A DNA stretch of 64,000 nucleotides from Bacteroidota bacterium (GTDB lineage Bacteria > Bacteroidota > Bacteroidia > AKYH767-A > 2013-40CM-41-45): NCBI GenBank assembly GCA_016711505.1, contig JADJSV010000003.1:186001-250000 (forward strand). The letters run 5' to 3'. The notes under the pieces were generated by a model, which saw only the letters and a program-made list of their open reading frames with translations, made no database searches and had not been told where the DNA came from. The position numbers and the translations under genes are program-made. Every line of letters starts with the position of its first letter. Positions within the stretch are counted from its first letter, which is position 1. Below are positions 50,939 through 58,886 of the stretch, one piece after another.

Positions 50939-52322
50939 TTTTTATGTGCTGCTTTTACAATGTCTTCATAAACTTCTTTCCAGCCTTCCCATGGCTTTAT
51001 ATCTGAAATTGATTCATTGTGCCACAAAGACATGAACGTTCCATTTACTGCTTTTACTTCTTTTATCAGCGGACCAACATAGCTCATTACTTCAGCTGGT
51101 TGAACTTTCATGTAAAAACGTAGTGTTGCATCCATTACTGCAAAGGGATGAATGCGTAATCGTGTCGGAGTATCTCGGCTTAGATCGTAGAAGTAAAAGG
51201 AAGAACAAATTCCTGCGCGAAAACCTACTTCACCTGAAAAGCCCATAGTATAATCATCCGTAATATCATACTCGATCAGATTATGGTATGTTTCCGGTAA
51301 TTTCATTTTCAGAAAATGCTGACGGCTTTTGGTAATGTCCCGGCGGACAATTTTCTCAAGACGTTTTTTCTCGAGAAACAATTTTGCTACATCCTGATTG
51401 GAAGCATAAGATGGATGGATTCCTACTTCACAATAGTCTGCGATCTGTTTTATCAGTGACTGAAATTTCTTACGACTTCCGGAAACATTTTTATCGTTCT
51501 CCGCATAGTCGCCAAGAAGAAAAAAGTAGATCGAGCTGATTTTATACTTATTCTGAATCTCAAATAAATGATCGTAAGTGTAATATGGATCCGGCTTCTT
51601 ATTTAAGATTACCGAAAGCCTTTCAATGACTGCAGAAAAATCGAATCGGCTTAAAGAACGTAAAATGCTCCACTTGTTCTTAAAAAACCTTTTTCTTTAA
51701 ATGCCCAGGCATTGTCAATATCTATCGTTGAAACGTACTGATAGCTTTGTTCTTTAAATGTCAATTTCGGAAATGCTTCTGCCAGGATCTCGCGGATCTT
51801 TTTTGCATAAATATTTACAATTGGTTTATGCAAAAATCCTTTTTGAAATGCCATACTCTGTGCTGCATCAAAACGTTCATGTTTGTCTTTTGTAAAAGGT
51901 AGATATTCTTCATACCTGCTGACCATATAAAATGATGCGGCAAATGGATCAAACGGTAAAACGTATTTGGGATGTGTTGCAAAAAATGCTTTCGTATCCT
52001 GCCAGTCAAGTACAGAAAGATCCTGCTGCTTGATCTTTTTTTCGAATAAAAATTGTGTGGCAAAGAAGAACAGTTCTTCTCCAAATTGCTTTTCGCTGTA
52101 ATTGAATTTCGGTCCGTTATAGAAAATAAACTTATCTACGTCGTGAGTAATTTCGAATTCAATGCCTACCAGATCGGTTAGCATCAGATCAAAAATGTAC
52201 CTCAGACGAGGAGTGGAAGAAGTGGTATATACTAGGACCAACGGGGAGTTTAAATGTTGGGCTAAGGTATGAAAATGTTTCTCAAAAATGTATTCAACAC
52301 TAAGATCACTAAAATTCGTCAC
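50935..52322 (-). pseudogene. Polysaccharide deacetylase-family protein, frame broken at 51662-51665
   Basis: The N-terminal part (52322 to 51651) is a DUF7033-type region (VYTTSSTPRLRYIFDLMLTD; LPFDPFAASFYMVSRYEEYL) ending in the NodB-like VSTIDIDNAWAFKEKGFLRT, which includes the first metal-binding Asp motif. It leaves frame after TSGAF. One more T in the four-T run (A run 51662-51665) restores AF-LRSLSRFDFSAVIERLSV and continues through YAENDKNVSG, VGIHPSYASNQD (His motif) and FRAGICSSFYFYD to 50935. Intact, it would be about 462 aa. It removes N-acetyl groups from a surface polysaccharide. The GTG start at 52322 lies inside an inverted repeat, so the true start is uncertain. Confidence 0.85.
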
Positions 52323-52390
52323 AAGAACACAGTGTGATATTTACTTTCACTTGTGCTCTTGTGCCAAAAACTTAGTGGTCTTAGTGTTAA
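52295..52390. repeat. Inverted repeat, CACTAAA/ACAAGAACAC family, copy 2
   Basis: Left arm begins CAACACTAAGATCACTAAAA and includes CACAAGAACAC (to about 52331); right arm 52350-52390 has GTGCTCTTGTGCC and ends TTAGTGGTCTTAGTGTTAA. Same family as 15665-15760. It lies between radC and the deacetylase gene and covers the listed GTG start of the latter. Confidence 0.8.
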
Positions 52391-52412
52391 AAAAATACAT
52401 TTCACATTCCTT

Positions 52413-53102
52413 TCAAATGACCCCTTCATCCGCAAAACTATAATATCCATTCTGGGTAATGATTACATGATCCAATACAGAGATCTCTAATACCTTCCCG
52501 GCTTCAACAATATTTTTCGTTAGTTGAATATCGGCTGTACTTGGTTGAGTATTTCCGGAAGGATGGTTATGGCAAAGTATAATTGACAAAGCTTTCTGGT
52601 CAAGTGCTGCTTTAAAGATCATCCGTGGATCGGCAACTGTCCCACTCATTCCTCCTGTACTGATCTGTTGTTTGCTGATGATCCTGTTCGCGCGATTCAG
52701 AAAAAGTACCCAGAATTCTTCGTGTAAAAGATCGCCCAATAAAGGCTGGAAAATATCTACAGCATCTTTGCTACCTGTCACTTGAATTGCCTTTGTATCC
52801 TGAACTTCTTTACGACGCTTTCCCAGTTCAAGTGCTGCAAGAATGGTTATTGCTTTGGCTTTCCCAATGCCTTTCAGGCGCATCAGTTCCTGTACATTCA
52901 ACCGACTGAGTTTATTCAGATTGTTATCGCATTCCTGAAGAATTTTTCTGGCAAGTTCAACTGCACTTTCATTCTGATTTCCGGTTGAAATGAGAATGGC
53001 AATTAATTCCGCATCGGTTAAAGTATGTCGGCCTTTTAGCATTAATTTTTCGCGGGGACGATCTTCTTCCGACCATGATTTTATACTTAGATGGTTTTCC
53101 AT
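52413..53102 (-). CDS. radC: RadC family JAB-domain protein
   Basis: A 229-aa protein. The N-terminal half has a helix-hairpin-helix (LMRLKGIGKAKAITILAALE, about 73-92), and the C-terminal JAB/MPN domain contains the metal motif CHNHPSGNTQPSTADIQLT (about 176-194), the HxH...D of the family. Despite the name, a repair role is not established. Full length, starting MENHLSIKSWSEEDRPREKL. Oriented minus, between rpsT and the deacetylase gene, with a 91-bp gap to the latter that contains an inverted repeat. Confidence 0.9.
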   Translation of the reverse strand: MENHLSIKSWSEEDRPREKLMLKGRHTLTDAELIAILISTGNQNESAVELARKILQECDNNLNKLSRLNVQELMRLKGIGKAKAITILAALELGKRRKEVQDTKAIQVTGSKDAVDIFQPLLGDLLHEEFWVLFLNRANRIISKQQISTGGMSGTVADPRMIFKAALDQKALSIILCHNHPSGNTQPSTADIQLTKNIVEAGKVLEISVLDHVIITQNGYYSFADEGVI

Positions 53103-53171
53103 CTTGCAAGAAAAGAAGTAATAAAGAATTCTGCATCCAATAAAAGCGGGGAACTCTGCGAAATTTATGGC

Positions 53172-53200
53172 AAAAAAAAAGGGACTCGCATAAGTCCCTT
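53172..53200 (-). terminator. Rho-independent terminator of rpsT
   Basis: AAGGGACT (53179-53186) and AGTCCCTT (53193-53200), 6-nt loop. On the minus strand the hairpin is followed by nine U (A run 53172-53180). It lies 22 bp after the rpsT stop. Confidence 0.88.
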
Positions 53201-53221
53201 CTTTTTTACTATGAAAACCGA

Positions 53222-53476
53222 TTATTTTAAATGCGTTAAGTGTATAGCTAATTCACTTTTTAAGTTAGAAGCTTTGTTCTTGTGGATCACACTTTTTTTG
53301 GCAAGACGGTCAAGCATGGAAGCAAGTTTCGGAAGTTGCGCTGTAGCATCTGTCTTACTTGTTACTGCACGGAAATTTTTAATTGCATTACGAAGTGTTT
53401 TAGCCTGATAACGGTTTGTATCTCTTTTAGCTTCGTTGCTGCGGATGCGTTTGATTGACGATTTATGATTTGCCAT
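53222..53476 (-). CDS. rpsT: 30S ribosomal protein S20
   Basis: An 84-aa highly basic protein that binds 16S rRNA early in 30S assembly. It begins MANHKSSIKRIRSNEAKRDT and has the KTLRNAIKNFRA and LASMLDRLAKKSVIHKNKAS (about 47-66) helices. It has no paired operon gene: a consensus promoter lies upstream and a strong terminator downstream, so it is monocistronic. Confidence 0.96.
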   Translation of the reverse strand: MANHKSSIKRIRSNEAKRDTNRYQAKTLRNAIKNFRAVTSKTDATAQLPKLASMLDRLAKKSVIHKNKASNLKSELAIHLTHLK

Positions 53477-53548
53477 TGTAAATTTGGTTTCTTTTAAGTT
53501 CTTATCAGCCAGACGTATTTCGCTGACCCGTATTTATTTTTGGGGATG

Positions 53549-53578
53549 CAAATATACGTAAACAGATGAATAATGCAA
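53549..53578 (-). promoter_or_regulatory. Promoter of rpsT
   Basis: On the minus strand TTG (plus 53576-53578) is followed by a 19-bp spacer and TATATTTG (plus 53549-53556), an exact -33/-7 match of Bacteroidota type. Confidence 0.65.
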
Positions 53579-53709
53579 TATTTATCAAGATGTTTTTGTG
53601 AGAAAACCTGATTTTGTAAAGTATTGAAAAACAGCATTATATGCAAAAAGTCATTGATTTTAATTCGTAACACGGTGCAAATAATTGCTACTTTTGTGAC
53701 CTCACATTT

Positions 53710-54615
53710 ATGAAAGAACTCTCAAAAAACTCAATTATAGGCGTTATTGGAGCCGGAACCATGGGTGCCGGAATTGCTCAGGTAGCCGCCACTGCAGGTC
53801 ATTCTACGATTCTGCTCGATACAAATCATACCGTACTTAAGAAGGCAGAGGAATCGCTAAAGGCTACTTTTGTAAAACTGGTAGAAAAAGGAAAGTTTAC
53901 AACTGAACAGGTTTCTGAAATAATCAACAGAATAAAATTTTCATCTGCCTTAATGGATTTTGGCAAATGTGATCTGATCATTGAAGCAATTGTTGAAGAC
54001 CTTGCTGTCAAGCAAAGTGTTTTTGCAGAAATTGAATCGATCGTTTCCGATGATTGCATTATCGCTTCTAATACTTCTTCGTTATCCATTACTTCAATCG
54101 CTGCTGCTTGTAAACACCCGCAGAGAATAATTGGAATTCATTTTTTCAATCCTGCACCATTGATGCCATTGGTAGAAGTAATTCCTTCTATCACAACTGA
54201 TGAATTGCTGGCAGAGAAAATTAAATCGTTTTTATCCGGATGGAAAAAAACGATCGTCATTGCGAAAGATACACCCGGATTTATCGTGAACCGTCTCGCT
54301 CGTTCTTATTACGGAGAATCTATTCGCATCTACGAAGAAGGTTGGGAAGGAATTCCGTCCGGGACTAAAGGATTTGCAACAATTGATTGGGCATTGAAAG
54401 AAATCGGTGGATTTAAAATGGGTCCGTTCGAATTAATGGATCTTATAGGGAATGATATCAATTACAAAGTAACGGAAACTGTGTGGACACAGTTCTTTTA
54501 CGATGCACGTTACAAGCCATCGCTTACTCAGAAAAGATTGTTCGAAGCAAAACGGTTTGGAAAAAAATCGGGCGCGAAAAAAAGAAATTCTATTCATAAG
54601 AAGATTCAGCTCTAA
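53710..54615 (+). CDS. paaH: 3-hydroxyacyl-CoA dehydrogenase (PaaH), C-terminus possibly frameshifted
   Basis: A 301-aa NAD-dependent dehydrogenase that oxidises 3-hydroxyadipyl-CoA in the phenylacetate route. The Rossmann motif IGVIGAGTMGAGIAQVAATA (about 10-29) and the catalytic region ASNTSSLSITSIAA (about 119) with IIGIHFFNPAPLMPLVEVIP (about 138-157) are present. The C-terminal domain has IDWALKEIGGFKMGPFELMD (about 228-247). The last residues KKSGAKKRNSIHKK are atypical: the family ends GKKSGRGFYxY, and the next frame here reads FYS then TAA at 54597-54599. One base lost in the A-run at 54577-54583 could explain this. A -7-like TACTTTTG (53689-53696) lies 13 bp before the ATG. Confidence 0.85.
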   Translation: MKELSKNSIIGVIGAGTMGAGIAQVAATAGHSTILLDTNHTVLKKAEESLKATFVKLVEKGKFTTEQVSEIINRIKFSSALMDFGKCDLIIEAIVEDLAVKQSVFAEIESIVSDDCIIASNTSSLSITSIAAACKHPQRIIGIHFFNPAPLMPLVEVIPSITTDELLAEKIKSFLSGWKKTIVIAKDTPGFIVNRLARSYYGESIRIYEEGWEGIPSGTKGFATIDWALKEIGGFKMGPFELMDLIGNDINYKVTETVWTQFFYDARYKPSLTQKRLFEAKRFGKKSGAKKRNSIHKKIQL

Positions 54616-54632
54616 GAGCGTCAAAAAATAAT

Positions 54633-56150
54633 ATGGCTGATTTTAAATCAACAATAGACAGTGCTTTTGCTTTTCAAGGTGATTCCATATTGATTGGAAC
54701 TGCAATGCTAAACAAAGAAGCAGTTGTCAATACTCATGTCAAATGGCCTTTGAATATGGTCAGCAGACATGGACTCATTGCCGGTGCTACCGGAACAGGT
54801 AAAACAAAAACGATCCAGCATCTTGCTGAATCACTTTCTGAAAAAGGTGTAAGCGTTTTAGTGATGGACATCAAAGGTGATCTCAGTGGTGTTGCAAGAC
54901 CCGGCACTGATAACCCGAAGATAGCAGAACGTGTTGCTAAAATTGGTATTGAATGGAAGCCCAAACAATATCCGGTTGAATTGATGTCTATATCCGGTGA
55001 AAAAGGATTAAGACTACGTGCAACGGTTTCTGAATTTGGTCCGTTGTTGCTTTCAAAAATTCTTGAACTAAACGACAATCAACAAGGTGCTGTCACAATT
55101 GTATTTAAATTTTGTGATGATCATCAGATGCCTTTACTGGATATAAAAGATTTCAGAGAAGTGTTACGGTATGTGACAAGTGAAGGCAAGGAACATATTA
55201 AAGAATATGGTTCGATCAGTCCTGCAACTGCAGGTGTGATCATGCGGAAACTTCTCGAACTCGAGCAACAAGGGGGAAGTCAGTTTTTCGGAGAAAAATC
55301 ATTTGAAGTAAATGATCTTTTGAGAAAGAACTCGAATGGTCATGGTTATATAAACATCATCCGACTTTGTGATATCCAGGACAAACCGAAATTATTCTCG
55401 ACTTTCATGCTTTGTTTACTTGCGGAGATCTATAAAACATTTCCCGAAATGGGGGATAAAGCTGCACCGAAAATTGCAATCTTCATCGATGAAGCACATC
55501 TGATCTTTAACGATGCAACTGATGCTTTAATGGATCAACTTGAACAAGTGATCCGCCTGATCCGATCGAAAGGTGTAGGAATTTATTTCTGTACACAAGT
55601 CCCCGGCGATATTCCTGAATCTGTATTAAGTCAGTTGGGTTCAAAATTCCAGCATGCTATGCGTGCTTTCACAGCGAAAGACAGAAAAGACATTAAACTA
55701 GTTGCACAAAATTATCCGGAGACAGAATTTTATAAAACGGATTCACTTATTACAGAAATGGGAATCGGTGAAGCGATGATCTCTGTATTAAATGAAAAGG
55801 GAATTCCGGCTCCATTAGTACATACTTTGTTGGCTCCACCGTTTACGCGAATGGATATTCTTACTCCTGAAGAACAAAACGAAATTGTAAACAATTCCAG
55901 CATTGCCCGTTCATATAATGAAGTGATTGACAGAAGCAGTGCATACGAAATGCTTACAAAGAAAATTCAGGGTGAGTCGGCGCCGTCAATAGAAGAAAGT
56001 AAAAAAGAAAAGTCCTCACAAAAAGAAGATGAAGGATTTGATATTAGCGGCAGAATTGCTGCGGTTTCAAAAAATCCTGTTGTGAAACAAGTCGCACGTG
56101 AATTAACCCGCGGGTTGATGGGAATGCTTTTCGGAACAAAACGCAGATAA
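54633..56150 (+). CDS. HerA-like ATPase, DUF853 (YjgR) family
   Basis: A 505-aa P-loop ATPase. Walker A is IAGATGTGKTKTIQHLAE (about 49-66), Walker B is IAIFIDEAHLIFND (about 284-297), with sensor GVGIYFCTQVPGDIPESVLS (about 315-334) and R-finger region LGSKFQHAMRAF. Members resemble HerA/FtsK-type hexameric translocases, but DUF853 proteins have no proven role. It sits 17 bp after paaH and 3 bp before paaI on the same strand, within the paa cluster, an unusual neighbour. A charged linker (about 450-465) precedes a short C-terminal part. Confidence 0.87.
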   Translation: MADFKSTIDSAFAFQGDSILIGTAMLNKEAVVNTHVKWPLNMVSRHGLIAGATGTGKTKTIQHLAESLSEKGVSVLVMDIKGDLSGVARPGTDNPKIAERVAKIGIEWKPKQYPVELMSISGEKGLRLRATVSEFGPLLLSKILELNDNQQGAVTIVFKFCDDHQMPLLDIKDFREVLRYVTSEGKEHIKEYGSISPATAGVIMRKLLELEQQGGSQFFGEKSFEVNDLLRKNSNGHGYINIIRLCDIQDKPKLFSTFMLCLLAEIYKTFPEMGDKAAPKIAIFIDEAHLIFNDATDALMDQLEQVIRLIRSKGVGIYFCTQVPGDIPESVLSQLGSKFQHAMRAFTAKDRKDIKLVAQNYPETEFYKTDSLITEMGIGEAMISVLNEKGIPAPLVHTLLAPPFTRMDILTPEEQNEIVNNSSIARSYNEVIDRSSAYEMLTKKIQGESAPSIEESKKEKSSQKEDEGFDISGRIAAVSKNPVVKQVARELTRGLMGMLFGTKRR

Positions 56151-56153
56151 GAT

Positions 56154-56576
56154 ATGAGCGAAGAATCTCTTGCAAATAAAGTTGTATCTAAAATGTATAA
56201 CCACGACGGATTCAGTCAGTGGCTAGGAATTGAACGCATTCATGTAAGTGAAGGAAATTGCACCCTACGAATGACAGTAAGAAAAGATATGCTGAACGGA
56301 TTCAAGATCGCTCACGGCGGAATTACGTATTCACTCGCCGACAGCGCACTTGCATTTGCTTCTAACAGTCATGGACGAATGGCGGTGTCTGTAGAAACAA
56401 GTATCTCACACACAAAATCTGTAAAAGAAGGAGATGTGATCACTGCAGTTGCAGAACAACTTTCATTGACAGATAAGATCGGAGTATATTCAGTAACAAT
56501 AAAAAATCAATTGGATGAAACGGTGGCGTTGTTTAAGGGTACTGTCTACCGGACGCCAAAGCAATGGGAAGTTTAA
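56154..56576 (+). CDS. paaI: Hydroxyphenylacetyl-CoA thioesterase
   Basis: A 140-aa hot-dog-fold thioesterase that frees CoA from stalled aromatic intermediates during phenylacetate use. The core motif KIAHGGITYSLADSALAFAS (about 51-70) has the HGG and catalytic Asp of the PaaI type, followed by AVSVETSISHTKSVKEGDVI (about 77-96). Full length. It starts 3 bp after the HerA-like gene, so is co-translated with it; a repeat tract separates it from paaJ. Confidence 0.9.
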   Translation: MSEESLANKVVSKMYNHDGFSQWLGIERIHVSEGNCTLRMTVRKDMLNGFKIAHGGITYSLADSALAFASNSHGRMAVSVETSISHTKSVKEGDVITAVAEQLSLTDKIGVYSVTIKNQLDETVALFKGTVYRTPKQWEV

Positions 56577-56592
56577 GCATAAAATCAAAATT

Positions 56593-56623
56593 TGGTTAAA
56601 GGTCAAGAGTCAAAGGTCAAAGG
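56593..56623 (+). repeat. Heptamer tract (AAAGGTC)n
   Basis: About four partial units between paaI and paaJ, same heptamer as 10727 and 15808. Confidence 0.65.
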
Positions 56624-56667
56624 TTATTTAGTGCACCTAAAAATTAAATACTGACCTCAAATTCAAC

Positions 56668-56850
56668 TGATCCCAGAGGGATCACATATCGGTAGAAAAA
56701 AAAAGATAGCATCAGCATTGATCCCAGAGGGATCACATATCGGTAGAAAAAAAAAGATAGCATCGCATTGATCCCAGAGGGATCACATATCGGTAGAAAA
56801 AAAGATAGCATCAGCATTGATCCCAGAGGGATCACATATTGGTGCGATAA
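56668..56850 (+). repeat. Four tandem hairpin units of about 50 bp
   Basis: Units start at 56668, 56719, 56769 and 56818. Each has a perfect 7-bp hairpin TGATCCC-AGA-GGGATCA, then CATATCGGTAGAAAA (the last unit CATATTGGTGCGATAA) and spacer AAAGATAGCATCAGCAT. Related to 10951-11025. It splits paaI and paaJ. Not a CRISPR array: the spacers are also repeated. Confidence 0.92.
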
Positions 56851-56905
56851 AAAAACGAATCATTAATTGGTGTTTGAAAAAATTAACACCACATTTATCA
56901 AAATC

Positions 56906-58111
56906 ATGACCAACGCCTATATAATCGATTACATCCGCACCCCCATCGGTAGCTTCGCCGGCACATTAGCAGCGATCCGCACCGATGATCTTGCCGTAAT
57001 CGTTCTCAAAGAAATAATCAAACGCAATCCGAATGTAGATTTCACTCAGATTGGTGATGTCATTCTCGGCTGTGCAAATCAGTCCGGTGAAGACAACAGA
57101 AACGTTGCCCGCATGGCTGCATTGATGGCAGGATTGCCGATCAATGTTCCGGGAGAAACTGTGAACCGACTTTGTGCTTCAGGATTATCTGCAACAGTTG
57201 CAGGCGCCCGTGCAATTATGGTTGGCGATGCAGAAATGATAATTGCCGGTGGTGTGGAAAATATGACGCGCGGTCCATGGGTAATGTCGAAGACGAGCAC
57301 ACCGTATGGTCGCGATGCACAATTGTTCGACAGTAGCTTCGGCTGGAGATTCATCAACCCGAAAATGAAAGAACAATTCGGAGTTGATGCTATGGGAGAA
57401 ACAGCGGAGAATCTTGTCGACCGTGATAAAATCTCACGCGCTGATCAGGATAAATTCAGTTTCAGCAGTCAGCAGAAAGCAAAAGCTGCTCAGGAACGAG
57501 GAAGATTCACAAAAGAAATTGTACCCGTAGAAATTCCACAGAAGAAAGGTGAAGTGAAAATGTTTGACAAAGACGAATTCATGAAACCTGATTCATCTCT
57601 CGAAGGACTTTCAAAATTAAAGCCTTCTTTCAGAAAAGAAGGAACAGTCACTGCAGGAAATGCTGCCGGTTTAAATGACGGAGCTGCTGCACTTTTACTT
57701 GCATCAGAAGCTGCTGTAAAAAAATATAATCTGAAACCACTTGCAAAGATCGTTTCAATGGGAGCGATAGGAGTAGAGCCGCGCATCATGGGAATTGGTC
57801 CGGTCGAAGCAGCTAACATTGCTTTGAAGCGTGCAGGAATTTCATGGAACGATATTGACATCATCGAATTAAATGAAGCATTCGCTGCACAATCACTTGC
57901 TGTAATTCGTTCATGGGGATTGAAAGATGACGATAAACGAATCAATCCGAATGGTGGTTCAATTGCATTAGGTCATCCGCTAGGAATGAGTGGTGCAAGG
58001 ATCATCGGTTCTGCCGCTCTTGAATTGCATGAACAAAACAAACGGTATGCACTGGCAACAATGTGTATTGGAGTAGGACAGGGTTATGCAGTTGTGATAG
58101 AAAAAGTATAA
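56906..58111 (+). CDS. paaJ: 3-oxoadipyl-CoA thiolase
   Basis: A 401-aa thiolase that cleaves 3-oxoadipyl-CoA to succinyl-CoA and acetyl-CoA. The ATG at 56906 (MTNAYIIDYIRTPIGSFAGT) is the normal start; the frame is open 39 bp further but that part is not conserved. Catalytic motifs are NRLCASGLSA (C90), LNEAFAAQSLAV, GGSIALGHPLGMSGARI (His about 357) and MCIGVGQGYA (Cys about 387). These match PcaF/PaaJ in size and order. PaaY follows by 10 bp. Confidence 0.93.
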   Translation: MTNAYIIDYIRTPIGSFAGTLAAIRTDDLAVIVLKEIIKRNPNVDFTQIGDVILGCANQSGEDNRNVARMAALMAGLPINVPGETVNRLCASGLSATVAGARAIMVGDAEMIIAGGVENMTRGPWVMSKTSTPYGRDAQLFDSSFGWRFINPKMKEQFGVDAMGETAENLVDRDKISRADQDKFSFSSQQKAKAAQERGRFTKEIVPVEIPQKKGEVKMFDKDEFMKPDSSLEGLSKLKPSFRKEGTVTAGNAAGLNDGAAALLLASEAAVKKYNLKPLAKIVSMGAIGVEPRIMGIGPVEAANIALKRAGISWNDIDIIELNEAFAAQSLAVIRSWGLKDDDKRINPNGGSIALGHPLGMSGARIIGSAALELHEQNKRYALATMCIGVGQGYAVVIEKV

Positions 58112-58121
58112 AGAAATTTCC

Positions 58122-58718
58122 ATGGCAAATATTTTTGAATTCAATGGTTACAAACCTGTCGTACACGAATCATCGTTCATTCATCCGAATGCAACGGTAA
58201 CGGGAAATGTGATCATTGGAAAAAATGTATATATCGGTCCGGGTGCAGCCATTCGCGGCGACTGGGGTGAAATAATTATCAGTGACGGTTGCAATGTTCA
58301 GGAGAATTGTACAATCCATATGTTTCCGGGTGTAACGGTTCTGTTAAAAGAAAATGCTCACATAGGACATGGTGCCATCATTCATGGTGGAACAATAGGA
58401 AAAAATGTTCTCGTTGGTATGAATGCCGTTGTAATGGATAATGTAATCGTCGGTGATAATTGCATTATCGGTGCTTTGTGTTTCGTCCCCGATGGAATGG
58501 CAATTCCGGAAAGAAAGATCGTAGTCGGTAATCCCGCAAAGATCATCAAAGACGTCAGCGACGATATGATCGAATGGAAAACCAAAGGCACGAAATTGTA
58601 TCAGGATCTTCCGGCAGAGTTATATGCCACACTGAAGCCGTGTGAACCGTTGCGGGAAGTACCTAAGGACCGGCCGAAACAACAAGATGTTTATCGCACC
58701 TTTAAAAGTGAAAAGTGA
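58122..58718 (+). CDS. paaY: Phenylacetic acid degradation protein PaaY (hexapeptide-repeat)
   Basis: A 198-aa trimeric left-handed beta-helix protein of the gamma-carbonic-anhydrase type. Hexapeptide repeats (VTGNVIIGKNVYIGPGAAIR, about 27-46) and the metal His residues in CTIHMFPG and AHIGHGAIIHGG (about 82-93) are seen. PaaY is thought to be a thioesterase that repairs dead-end CoA esters. Conserved C-terminal PCEPLREVPKDRPKQQDVYR (about 173-192). The stop and the last codons (FKSEK) are inside a heptamer repeat, so the C-terminus may vary among strains. Confidence 0.9.
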   Translation: MANIFEFNGYKPVVHESSFIHPNATVTGNVIIGKNVYIGPGAAIRGDWGEIIISDGCNVQENCTIHMFPGVTVLLKENAHIGHGAIIHGGTIGKNVLVGMNAVVMDNVIVGDNCIIGALCFVPDGMAIPERKIVVGNPAKIIKDVSDDMIEWKTKGTKLYQDLPAELYATLKPCEPLREVPKDRPKQQDVYRTFKSEK

Positions 58719-58779
58719 AAAGTGAAGAGTGAAAAGTGAAAAGTGAAAAGTGAAAAGTGAAAAGTGAAAAGTGAAAAGA
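58704..58779 (+). repeat. Heptamer tandem repeat (AAAAGTG)n
   Basis: About ten AAAAGTG units, nearly perfect (one GAAGAGTG). It overlaps the 3' end and the stop of paaY. Confidence 0.92.
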
Positions 58780-58886
58780 GGATAGCCCGGTGAATTCGAT
58801 TCATCATTTGAAGTAAAATTTATTAAATTGAAATTTAGTAGGTGGTGCTACTCACTACTTAACACTTACTATTTACCCAAAGAAAT

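Noticed and set aside
56668..56850. CRISPR array
   Set aside because: The units are tandem, and the spacers are themselves near-identical; there is no cas gene in the window.
57490..57945. 151-codon minus-strand frame over paaJ
   Set aside because: Shadow of the thiolase; no motif and no start context.
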